Assembly (NCBI GenBank): GCA_949987705.1 | Contig: OX465284.1 | Location: 111,397,163 to 111,461,162 of the forward strand | DNA from: Thereva unica | Lineage: Eukaryota > Arthropoda > Insecta > Diptera > Therevidae | Length of the DNA stretch: 64,000 bases | Reading direction: 5' to 3' | In this document: piece by piece, positions 37,211 to 47,531 of the stretch | How the letters are laid out: every line of letters starts with the position of its first letter | Numbering within the stretch: position 1 is the stretch's first letter | Translations under genes and position numbers: made by a program | The notes under the pieces: model-generated | The model's database searches: none | Told to the model about the DNA's origin: nothing | What the model saw: only the letters and a program-made list of their open reading frames with translations

Positions 37211-37597
37211 ATACCGATTTGAAACTAGTTTGCCGGATTGCGATCGGCGATGAAAAATGAATCCTGTACAAAAATGTTAAGCGCAGAAGACTGTGGGTGG
37301 TTAAAGAAAATACGTGGAACCTGAGGTTAAAGCAGCTTGTCAGAAACGTAAGTTGATGCTATATGTTTGGATGACCAAATCAGGGGAGGAAATGACATTG
37401 GATTTCTCACACCGCGAAAATAAAGCCCTTAACTAAAATCCGCAAGGATCCCGTCGAGTTGGAAGACTTAGAACAGCTTGGAGGAGAACCCCATTAGCAA
37501 AGGCCAAAATAACTGGGAGATCTTGGTACCATGAGGGATTAAATGAGCCCTGAGGGATTAAATGAGCGTAAAGATGTGAACACTTTCTGAAAGGACA

Positions 37598-37656
37598 CTT
37601 TCTCAACTCAAACGATTTGTCGTGTCGTGGCGACTCGACTTTCAGCACAAGGGCCT
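37598..37656. mobile_element. Half of a foldback element, copy B of the CTTTCAGCACA family
   Basis: CTCAACTCAAACGATTTGTC followed by GTGTCGTGGCGACTCGACTT and TCAGCACAAGGGCCT matches the right half of the copy at 54.2-54.4 kb. The opposite half is absent. Confidence 0.55.
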
Positions 37657-38100
37657 AAGCTTACGGGCGCAGGAAGAGTCAAGAGAGGGGAAAATAGACA
37701 GGCCATGTATTAGGTGAGGGAGTAGTAAGGCTGACCCGCCAAGACTTGCACATCTGCGCACATGGGAATCTTTGACTACAAAAGGAAGATTACTAATGAA
37801 AATCCCGAATAGAAGCGGACCAATGATAGAGCCTTGGGTACGCCAGCGTGAAGAGCAGCAATTGAGGAACAATTGTCACCAAGCAGAACTTTCTGAGAAC
37901 GATTGGTTAAGAAACTAGGTATCAGTTTAAGAACAGGAAGAGAAAAATTCGCTTGGGATGCTAGTTTTTTCAGAAGCAAGCCGTGATTAACACTAACAAA
38001 TTCTTTTGAAAAATCGGGCAACAATAAGCAGCAAATGTGATGTTTTTCAAGAGACTTTTGACCTTGCATATTCAGTAGGCCGGTTGTCGTACGATTGCCT
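37640..38100 (-). pseudogene. LINE (CR1/jockey-like) reverse transcriptase fragment
   Basis: Minus-strand frames read DFSKEFVSVNHGLLLKKLAS (equivalent to DFSKAFDSVNH) and SFLTNRSQKVLLGDNCSS. Then, in another frame, GSIIGPLLFGIFISNLP follows (the VPQGSxxGPLLF block). One frameshift splits the VPQG motif. Confidence 0.85.
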
Positions 38101-38104
38101 AGGC

Positions 38105-38180
38105 TTATCAGCATTAGACGTGGTTAGTACTAAATTGGGACACCCTTTGGTAAAGCGACACTCGCCTTTAGAATAGCCGT
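38105..38180 (+). repeat. 5S-rRNA-headed repeat, copy 3 (head only)
   Basis: CAGCATTAGACGTGGTTAGT, ACTAAATTGGGACACC and TTGGTAAAGCGACACTCGCC line up with the 5S-derived head of the copies at 15.4 and 50.6 kb. The body downstream is different. Confidence 0.5.
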
Positions 38181-41100
38181 TTACTAATACATTCGTATTT
38201 GTAACAGAGGAGTACATAACTCTGGTGGCCGCATTATTACAATTTCTTACCTGGAGCGGGACCCGTGTGGCAGGCGAATTTGTAATCTGTCGCAGCCGAA
38301 AATTGAGTTGATCTTCGATTTTCAAGGAATCGAGTATTTTTGAGTAACTTTCATTGAGTAACTTTCTTTCTTTGCTACTCATGAGTACATAATCGGGTCC
38401 TCTCCAACGATTCCGTATCTGTACGTGCTGTGGGACAGTGCATTTACAGCGAGGAGGAGATTGAGTCTCCTCCATCGCGACTTCCATGTTCCCAAGGAGA
38501 TTTGGGATATGATTCCCTTAACCTGGACGGTTTTTAATGACGGGATTGGCACATAGACCAAATAAAACTTGTTACAGTGCGCGCCAAGGCGGCTCTAAAC
38601 AAGAATAAAAGAATGAATAGGAAAACCCAATATAACATTATTAGCTACAAAATTGTGTCCATGATTTAGTGTGGTCTAGGATAACATATAAAAAATAATT
38701 TCTAAACTAGGGCAACTCTTCAAATCAGTTCTAAATCACCAAAAAGAGAAATATAAACAAAAGCACGAAAAAATATATTAATCGTGCTTGCAAAAAGGGT
38801 ACAGTACCCAGAGTACATGGAACTGTCTTCTACTAAAGCGTAAAAAACAATTCTATTTCGAATATATGTAAGTATTAGAATAAAACTAATTGAAGAAAAA
38901 TAGAAACGAGTACTAAATGTATCTAATTTAATTTAATTTCAGGGCGCAAGAAAGCCGGCCAGCTATTCCTGATAAATATATACAGTCATGAAGGCAAATA
39001 ATCTCAAGACAATTGGATTAGTTTAAGTACATTTCTTGTATACAACACTTCATATTTAAGTTTAGATCGCATGATAATGCATAGATTAAAAGTTGCCGAT
39101 AGATTTTACTAATAACATCTCACTAATTTAACTAAAACAATTCTAATCACTAAAATTAAATTTTTTATATTCATACCACATTCAATTTATTTCCATTACA
39201 CTAGTGATTTTGATAAAGTAACCACATAGTATAGATTTCTATAGAGTAGAGATAACAATTGGCATAGATAATTCAAATGATTTAGAATACGCTTGAATTG
39301 CAGTTCAATAAGAGAGCGGCAAATCAATACTATTTATATAATGAAATCCATTCCAAATGTAGAATCTTTATTAATTACGGGTAAATGGAAATGTGTTTTT
39401 TTGTTTGTTTGTCTATGGCGGTAGATTATGTTGACTTTGGGGCTTAAGTAAAAGGTTTAAACATATCTAAGCAGAAATTTATCAATTTTATTGTAAGGAA
39501 TACGTGGGATTAACAATACTAGACTCGACGCTCGCCTTGTTATAACGAAACCAACAAGATCTTCGCCTTATTATGTAAATATAGATTCCAGCTCAACATG
39601 ACAGCGAAAGTCTCTTTGCATGTGGCTTGTGCAATTAGCAATTCTCTAAATTAAAATCTAATGTTGCCTGTAAACTTTGTAATTTTAAATTACTCGGAAT
39701 ATAATACAACAGAAGCTCGAATAGCTCGATGAACTTTTTCTGTAAGATTGCCAATTTATTGCTATATAACAAAAATAAAGAAAGAAGAAACACAGGCGGC
39801 TCGGGCTGGCGAACATCGCAATTCACGCGGAAACTCTCAATTCAATTCGACGCCCCCTCATCAATTTGCAATCCCCGCATTTATCGGTCCGAAATACAAA
39901 TGAGAAGATACATAAAAAAAAGTATATAGAAGAAAAAAAAATGTCAAGGCGAACATTTTTACATTAAATGCAAAAGTTTTGCAAGTAAAGAGATATCTAT
40001 TTTAGAGGAGCCCCCAGTTCAGAGTTCAGACGCAAGGAAACTGTCGCCTTGTCGTGTGAACACACAAGCTGCTATTACCAGTACGGGGGGATTGTGAAGG
40101 AATTTCTCTGGTAGTTTATCTAAAATTAGCCATCACAACTAGACTAGGCCAGAGATTGAATGATCGTTGTTCAAAACTTTATCTTTTATCTAGGAATGGA
40201 ATCTTATTTATAGAAACGCCGGCAGATATATATTGTCATCCAATGAAGCCTCCAAAGTTTCGAAACGAAATGCACCCAGGGAAAAAAACTATAATAAAAA
40301 GGCGAGTGAAGAAACTTAAATTCCTGTCTACAAGACCGAAAATCATAAAATTCCTACATGCTAACTTCAAGCTGCATCTTGTTGAAACTTAATACATTTC
40401 ATAAATATGTTGTTGTTGTTGTTGTTTTCTTAATTACTAGCAAGCTAGTGTACCCAAAAGGGTCCCTTAATGGTCCGAGCCTCTCAGCTATATTAACCAT
40501 GAATCCATTTCATAAATATGCTAGCAGCAAAATAATTAAACGAAAAAATTTACCTTTTTAACAATTGCTGCTGCTCCAAAAAAAAACCCTGAGCGGGGAA
40601 TCGATGACACACGACAAAACAAGAGGAAGTTCGAAGGCGGCACCTAGCAAGCAACAACTTTCCACCAACAACACTGACTGGCGCTCCGTTTAAAACATTT
40701 TGGATTCCGCAAATTAATTACGTTTTGTATTTATGCTGCATGCGGCGCTGAGCAATTTAATTTAAAAATCTTCTCAATTAATGACAACTCATTCTAAAAA
40801 ATTTTTCGTCGAGGTACACACACTCTCACTCACACATACGCCTGCAGGATGCCACTATGAAAAAGTTCCGCAGATGCGAATTAGGCCCATTTTATCATTG
40901 TTTGGGGCTAGAAAAGTATGGCCTCGGAATGATTTCACCTGGAACCACAATAAACATAAACAATCTTCTTATCACAAAGCGCCGATAAGGTATTTTCAGT
41001 CAACTTTTTATCACATGTGCAAAAATTTATAATTTTTTTCTTATTGGACATGAGAAATCGTACAGCCTCGAACAGCCAATGTCGGCCATTGTTATTATCG

Positions 41101-41306
41101 GGCGGTGCCAACTGTTTTGTGTAAAATATAAAATTCAAAAGTCAAATAACAAAAAAATTGTGCAATTTCTATTTAGTTCATATTTTTATAAAAATTGGCG
41201 AGTATTTGTTATTACTATTATTTATTTCAACAGTATGAACAAAGATAGGGATGTTATTATAGTATATTTTTATTTGTAGATCATTTTGAAACCTGATTGC
41301 AAGATG
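38181..41306. other. Lrrfip-Ost48 intergenic region: nothing firmly recognised
   Basis: A/T-rich. There is a short (GTT)n run at 40408-40426, and CATTTCATAAATATG occurs twice (40386-40400 and 40506-40520). No coding signal. Confidence 0.3.
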
Positions 41307-41855
41307 CAGCGCCGGCCCTAGGGTAGAGCGAGTGGGGCGCCAAAATGAATGCGAAAAAGAATTTCGAGCAAAAAATAAAATGTTGATGGCATTTTTTGAG
41401 GGGTTTGTTTGTAGCTAGCCAAGTCTATGTATATACTCATCAATATGATTCGAACACGGCATAAGCAGGGAGCACTGACTCCAAGATCGATCGTACATGA
41501 CCTTAGGCAACATCCTGCTCGAGCATCATGGAGCAGACTGAATATGGCGGATCTAAATTCGATAAATGCCGCAATCCTAATATGTAAACAATCGTGCAGA
41601 AGATATGAATGGTACTGAGTGAATGTACTACTAACGATGGACTGCGGATACCAGGCGAACTTCGGTTTGAATTATTCTTCCAATGGTGATATGGAGCTCT
41701 GAAATGGGCGACGATAGGAGGATATAATCCCGTAAGGAAATGGCAGGCAGTACTCGAAAAAAAGTTTTATCTAGGACGTTGAAATGAAAGCGTCGAACAA
41801 AGGGCGCTGAAAGACAATCTCGCTCCACCCTCAACAATGGCTAGGGTCGGCGCTG
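41307..41855. mobile_element. hAT-like non-autonomous element, CAGCGCCGGCCCTAG ends (549 bp)
   Basis: It starts CAGCGCCGGCCCTAG and ends CTAGGGTCGGCGCTG. A second matching block (GGGTAGAGCGAG versus GGGTGGAGCGAG on the complement) lies further in. The flanking octamers GCAAGATG and GCAGGATA agree at 6 of 8 positions, consistent with an old 8-bp duplication. Confidence 0.7.
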
Positions 41856-42197
41856 GCAGGATATGTAAAGTCTGGTTTTGCGTTTGCACTATCCGAATTC
41901 AAATTTTTAAATCGATATTCGAAACCTTGATAAATACATATTTTTATAGAAATGCTTGACTTTTTAGGTGTCGAGTAAAATAACTAAAAATTCTTGCATA
42001 TTTTAAATTGCATCTGCTTCTCAAGATTCTACCAAAATTAAATTCCACTTTGACTACTTTTTCTTTTCTAAAAGTTACCACCTTGCTTCAAGTGCCAAAT
42101 TACAGCTAACTTCATTCCGATTTATATGCTTTGTGCAGAGTGTGTGTGAAGGTGTGAAGGCGTTGTGTGAAATCTGTGCATTTTCGTCGGCATAAAA

Positions 42198-42336
42198 ATG
42201 TTTAAATTAATAATTCTTGTAATAAGTCTCTTCGCAATATCAAATACATTACCTCAAAATGAACAAGAGACGCTAGTTTTGCTAGATAATCTAGCCATCC
42301 GCGAAACTCATTCAATTTTCTTCAAATCCCTGCAAG
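42198..42336 (+). CDS. Ost48: Ost48 exon 1
   Basis: It runs from the ATG to donor CAAG|GTTTGT (phase 1) and carries the signal peptide and the first luminal block. The codon split by the intron becomes Glu, giving SLQERGYKL. Confidence 0.95.
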
Positions 42337-43654
42337 GTTTGTGGTGTTTCTTCAGTGACGTGTCGCTGCTCACCCGGCATTTTCTTATCAAATTTTCATT
42401 TTCCAGAAAGAGGCTACAAACTCACCTTTAAGCTAGCAGATGATGCAGGATTATTGCTTTCTAAATACGGAGAATACCTGTATAAAAATGTAGTAATTTT
42501 CGCTCCGTCTGTTGAAGAATTTGGAGGAGAATTAAGTGTTGAAAAACTCACACAATTCGTTGATGACGGGGGAAATGTTCTCATCGCTGGAAGCGCAAGT
42601 ACAGGAGATGCATTACGGGAGTTCGCCTCTGAATGTGGCTTTGAGGTCGATGAAGAAGGAGCTTCAGTTATTGACCACTTGAATTTCGATGTATCGGATT
42701 CAGGAGATCACACAACAATCCTAGCCGAGGCTAAGAATCTTATTAATTCTCCGATTATTGTTGGTGATCGCACCGTTCCCCCTCTACTCTACAGAGGAAC
42801 AGGATTGCTGGCCGATAAAGAAAATCCTTTAGTCCTGCAGCTACTAACAGCTGAAACCACCGCCTACAGCTACATTCCCGAAAATCCCATCAAGGAATAC
42901 CCGCATGCAGTTGGACGTGGAACTTTATTGATTGCTGCACTGCAAGCTCGCAACAATGCACGCGTTGTTTTCTCAGGATCGCTTTACTTCTTCTCCGACG
43001 AAGCATTCACCTCGTCTGTGCAATATTCACAAGCGCACAAAATTTACAAAACTTCTGGAAATCGTGAAGTTGCCACTGCTATAAGCAAGTGGGTGTTTGG
43101 TGAAACTGGAAGACTTCGTGTGGCTTCTGTTTCCCATCACAAGGAAGGTGAATTGCAACCACCTCAAGCGTATACTATCACAGATCCTGTCGTCTACTCT
43201 ATTTCTATCGAAGAATTAGACAACGGAGAATGGAAGCCCTTCCAAGCTAACGATATTCAGTTAGAATTTGTCCGCATAGATCCTTTCATAAGAACCACCT
43301 TGAAAAATGTCGGTGATGGTAAATATGTTGCTAAATTCGATATTCCTGATGTATACGGTGTTTATCAGTTCAAAGTTGATTATGACCGTGTGGGATACAC
43401 TCATCTGTACAGCACCACTCAGGTAAATCGAAAGTGCTTATATTACGTGAGATTCCATTTAAATCAATTTTTATTTTTAGGTTTCTGTACGCCCACTGGA
43501 GCACACTCAGTATGAGCGTTTTATTCCAAGCGCTTATCCTTACTATACTAGCGCCTTCTCCATGATGATTGGCGTTTTCCTATTTTCGTTTGTCTTCTTG
43601 CACTTCAAGGAGGAGACTGTTAAGCCGAAAGGAGATGATAAGAAATCACAATAA
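42198..43654 (+). CDS. Ost48: Ost48/DDOST: oligosaccharyltransferase 48-kDa subunit (complete, 442 aa)
   Basis: The exons are 42198-42336, 42407-43422 and 43481-43654, with introns of 70 and 58 bp and consensus GT-AG ends. The protein is a core non-catalytic subunit of the ER oligosaccharyltransferase, which moves the lipid-linked glycan to Asn-X-Ser/Thr sites. Seen in order: a signal peptide ([19 protein letters not shown]); the luminal GIFT-like domain with [39 protein letters not shown] and [12 protein letters not shown]; then VYSISIEEL and [20 protein letters not shown]. One transmembrane helix follows near residues 405-425 ([18 protein letters not shown]), with a short cytosolic Lys-rich tail ending KKSQ, a KKXX ER-retrieval signal. 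Length agrees with the family (about 440-450 aa). It is transcribed away from Lrrfip, with about 6.2 kb between their start codons. Confidence 0.97.
42407..43422 (+). CDS. Ost48: Ost48 exon 2 (main luminal domain)
   Basis: It starts after TTTTCCAG and ends at CTCAG|GTAAAT in phase 0. It encodes most of the luminal domain. Confidence 0.96.
43481..43654 (+). CDS. Ost48: Ost48 exon 3 (transmembrane segment and tail)
   Basis: It starts after TATTTTTAG with GTTTCTGTACGC ([20 protein letters not shown]), then the membrane helix and KKSQ-TAA. Confidence 0.95.
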   Translation, partial: VSVRPLEHTQYERFIPSAYPYYTSAFSMMIGVFLFSFVFLHFKEETVKPKGDDKKSQ

Positions 43655-43746
43655 GCGCGTGTGTGTGTGGAGCTCATTGATTTTAGAAATTTCATGTGGT
43701 TTGAAATGTTTTTCAGTCGTTCATTTTTTGAGTTAATTTTGTTTTG

Positions 43747-43752
43747 AATAAA
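43747..43752 (+). terminator. Polyadenylation signal of Ost48
   Basis: AATAAA lies 93 nt after the stop codon, in an otherwise short 3' UTR. Confidence 0.7.
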
Positions 43753-44023
43753 TAATTAGAATCAGAACCCGTCTCTTAATTCTTTAGCAAAGTTCCTACT
43801 TCAACCTGATCGCATGTCCTCAGATATGACTACTCCCAAGCTCCTACTACAACTTTTAAGTAGTGAAGCTGTTAAATCCAAATGAATGCTGGGAACCCTT
43901 ATCGTAAGGGAGAAGGACTTCAAAGCCTACCACCCAAAATGCCAACGAGGGATGCAAAGCAGAAGGTAGTTTTTGCATCGTCGCCCTCAAGGCACAGAGT
44001 GCATTCAGTTTTATAAGGCCTTG

Positions 44024-44190
44024 CCCCTTGTGCTGAAAGACGAGTCGCGTTGAGTTGGAGAAACTGACTTCGATCGAATTGCAACTTTCAGCAGATGCGC
44101 CTAGGGTGGAAGTTGAGCTTAGGCCCATGTACGGAAAGTCGTGGTTCGACTAAGACCTCACTTTCTTCAATCCAAACGGCGGGACTGCTC
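44024..44190. mobile_element. Foldback element, copy C of the CTTTCAGCACA family
   Basis: CCCCTTGTGCTGAAAGACGA at the left pairs imperfectly with the right half. The centre carries CAACTTTCAGCAGATG and GGCCCATGTACGGAAAGTCG, as in the copy at 54.2 kb. Confidence 0.55.
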
Positions 44191-44199
44191 AAAAGCTTG

Positions 44200-46130
44200 A
44201 AAATCGCAAGAACTCGAGCGCGTATTGTATTTTCCTGTGTGAGTTATTGCGTCCGAAGGTACAGTGGCCATTTATTTGGCCTATTGTGCACACCCCTATA
44301 CCTCGTATTTGTAGGCCGGGCCGCTTGCACAAGCTCAGTAGTCTGCCTAGTGGCTTGTCGCTTAGACTCCTCGGACAAAGAAACTCTGCTCCTCGCTATT
44401 CACAGAACATGGAGAGCAGACCCATCCTCCTGCGGTCAAAGCCCAGGTAGGCTTCTCTGCTCTTCCTATCCTTCAAGAGTGGTAATTTAGAGCACAATGT
44501 CCGATAAACAAGCCAACATATGTTCTGACATTTCTACTGCGCCCTTTAGGGAGCCTTAGAGGACGACACAGGAACGCACCGCTTAGAGTTGGCCAGTCCA
44601 GGCGCAGACCTCCAGCGTTCAGCATATTTCATCAACGTCCGATAGGCCAGGACTCTTCGCGTTCCAGCTTAAGCAACAGATTGTGCAAAGCTGTCATAGT
44701 GGGCTTGCCTGCCTGGTACGCAAGCTGATAGGAGCTTAGTAGTTGAAGAAAAGTTTCCCTTATAGCCCTGTCGACAATTTTCTCCATTTTCAAGGCCATC
44801 ATCGGTCTGAAAGATTTAGCCTAGGTGTAATCCGAACGCCCTGGGGCCGTATTTGGTTTCTCGAGTCGACATTGTCGTCTGTCGATAAATAAAAATTGAC
44901 ATTTGGCGACACGATATCGTCTCTTTATGTATCGTTAAAGACGTTTGATGATTATTAAAAAGCTCAATTTATGCATGCAATAAAATTTTAACAATTTCTA
45001 TTTTAATTAAATATACGTGGTTTGCTGCCGTGAAGTAATACCACCCAATTTGATGGGTTTGTATGGCTGCGCTTAGCTGTCGATTTGGTCGTGAAACCAA
45101 ATATGAAACTTAAAGAAAATCGAGAAGCTTTTTTTGTCGAGTCGATCAATCGACTCGAGAAACCAAATACGGCCCCTGGCGTGGGTATAAATGTTATGTT
45201 GATGTTCCTCCAGACAGATGGGATATAACCATTTACGAAGGAAGCCCAGAATTTGTATAAGGAAGGGACTAGGTCGCAGCCCTCTTATAGTAGAATGGCA
45301 TGGATTCCGTCTACTCCAGTGGACTTGTATGTTTAATAGCTTCGTGATTAAAGACTGTCTTCTTCTGTCCAGGTAGCTTTGGTCACTTTAGAAAGTGTAA
45401 CCGGCCCATTTGTCCAGCAGAAGTTGTGTTCGCATTTGAATAAATGGTTGTACCTGAAGCCATATTATCAAGGTTTCTTCCCTAGGCTGTGTGAAAGAGC
45501 CATCGGTTCTTCTAATATATCCGAGATCTCCTGATAAGCCCTTTAATAAAAAGCTTTGTGGTGTTTTGCTGCGTTGAATGTCTTTGAAACTCTTGCAGAA
45601 ATTTCTCCAGCTATTTCTTTTAGCTCGTTTAATCGCCATATTTTAGGTGTTTAGAGAGCTTTTATAACTCTCCCAGTTGCCGCTCCTTTTGCCTGCGTTG
45701 CTTCACAAGTTGGAAAGATCGTTATTCCACCATGGAGTTTTGCTGTTACGCGTCCTTCCTCCATAAAGTAAATGTGTCTATGGTCTGAGCACGATGACTC
45801 ATCTGAGACCGGCAAGTCACTCATGTAAGTGGCCACCAGTCTATAACCTCACGTCTCCTACTATGGTCGAAGGTAGGATACGTGGCGCGGTTTAATATGT
45901 CCAGGTTAGTAGTTAAGAGATAATCAAAAAGGTATTCACTCCTCTTCTTCAATCCATTACTCCCTCAGGCATCGTGAAGGACACTCGCATCACATCCTTC
46001 GATGTCCTGCAGAACGATCGATGGTGGTGGGTCCCCGGAGTCGTAGGGGAGGTATGCTGAGCCTAAAATAATCATGGTCTTGCTGCCCTCTGCTAATCTG
46101 TATCTTCAAAGAGCTCGTATATACTACTCT
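44200..46130 (-). pseudogene. LINE (I/R1-like) remnant interrupted by a 334-bp element
   Basis: On the minus strand, 45639-45388 reads AIKRAKRNSWRNFCKSFKDI and SGDLGYIRRTDGSFTQPREE, the linker before the reverse transcriptase of such LINEs. Further parts continue on both sides of the element at 44843-45176. Confidence 0.7.
44843..45176. mobile_element. Element with perfect 27-bp terminal inverted repeats (334 bp)
   Basis: Bases 44843-44869 (starting GGGGCCGTATTTGGTTTCTC) are the exact reverse complement of 45150-45176 (ending AAACCAAATACGGCCCC). The interior is A/T-rich with further CGA-rich words and has no frame. It is inserted in a LINE remnant. Confidence 0.8.
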
Positions 46131-46379
46131 GCCTACTTGAAGCGGCATATTAGCTTGAATTGTTGAGCTGCTTGCTTTAACATTTGTTCTTGATCTACGA
46201 GGGTTTCAAGCTGCCATGTAAATCCACTAATTGTATTCATCGATTCAAATTTGGCACCCACTAGTCCGGCGAAGAGGGCTCTTCCTGATTTTCCTGTCTG
46301 CCTCCTATTACACTGCAAACTCAACCCCAATAAAACCCCCAAAAAATAAAAGAGATTCGCTACAAAATAATACACATTT

Positions 46380-47333
46380 AATATTTATTTAATAAATTTA
46401 AAAAATCTAATTACACATTTGTTTTTTTCCTTTTCTTTTTTTTTGTTTAAAATCTAAATTAAAGCAGTATATCCATATAGTATTTATTACAAAGAAAGCT
46501 TAAGGTAACGAGAATATTACAAAGATATAGTAGAGAGATCTCTCTCTACATCCAATAGACAATGAAGTTAAATATAACCAATCAAGCATGATGATGCCCG
46601 ATATGGTGGCATGACAATAAAAAGTGCGCTATCTACATAAATTTATGATTGCGTAAATAATAGAGATAATAAGCAAATCTCATCTCATCTTGTGGTTTGC
46701 TTTTTATTGTTTTGTCATATAAAAAATAACTAATTCCCTCGTCTCTTAATGATACATTCTCTCTAAATAAAAATGTGTGTTCTTGCAGGATAAATCTACA
46801 AAAAGCGAACTTATTCGAAAGATATTAATTTAAGGGTCAGCAAAGCCCCCTCGCGCCCCGCGTTTCAAAGTGCGTCATTTGTATCAAAGTCGTACAAAAA
46901 AAAATATAGTTCTTTGTATGTATATATAAAAGAAGAAGAAAAAATATATATTTATATAAATAACTTTCTTGAGATTGATAAAAAAAATTGATTTGAAAAC
47001 TTTTGTTTATAATAATAATAAAAAACCCCCATTTTTACGAGGATTAGGTTTTTGTAACATAAAAATCATTTCCTATTTATGTATAAAAAAAAACAAAACA
47101 ATTCTTTGTTATATAATAATAAAAAATGCGTTCAGTCATTGGTTAGTTTACACTCTATAGAAATGTGGTTTTGGTTTCTGGATGTTTCATGAAACTTAAA
47201 AGAAAAACTCAACTGTGTAAATATAACAATCACGGCTATCTCAACTTTGACTGTTAATGATAGATATTAAAAGTGTGGCGAAAACGATAAATACAAAAAA
47301 ATAAAGATATTTAGTGAACCTAATTTGGCGTAT
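46380..47333 (-). other. Rab10 3' UTR and AT-rich flank
   Basis: A/T-rich with homopolymer runs and several TTTATT words (AATAAA on the gene's strand, for example near 46702). No transposon or coding signal is recognised. The 3' end of the transcript cannot be placed. Confidence 0.4.
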
Positions 47334-47531
47334 TTAAGAACAACAACTTTTATAGGCTGGGGCCTTCTCTTGACCCCGACGATCGACGACCAGCCTTTCG
47401 GGATTATCGGCTGATTCTCGTCCGGAGGTTTTATCTAAAATCGCTTCAGCTAAATCACGAAATGCCTTCTCTATATTAACATTTAATTTAGCTGAAGTTT
47501 CCATAAAACGAATACCATGTTCGCGGGCAAT
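47334..47531 (-). CDS. Rab10: Rab10 exon 4 (SAK motif, prenylated tail)
   Basis: It starts after ATTAAAG with ATTGCCCGCGAA ([15 protein letters not shown]) and ends KSCCS-TAA. The frame is open further upstream but that part is intron. Confidence 0.94.
   Translation of the reverse strand: MAREHGIRFMETSAKLNVNIEKAFRDLAEAILDKTSGRESADNPERLVVDRRGQEKAPAYKSCCS

Noticed and set aside
40408..40426. (GTT)n run
   Set aside because: A short simple repeat with no special context.
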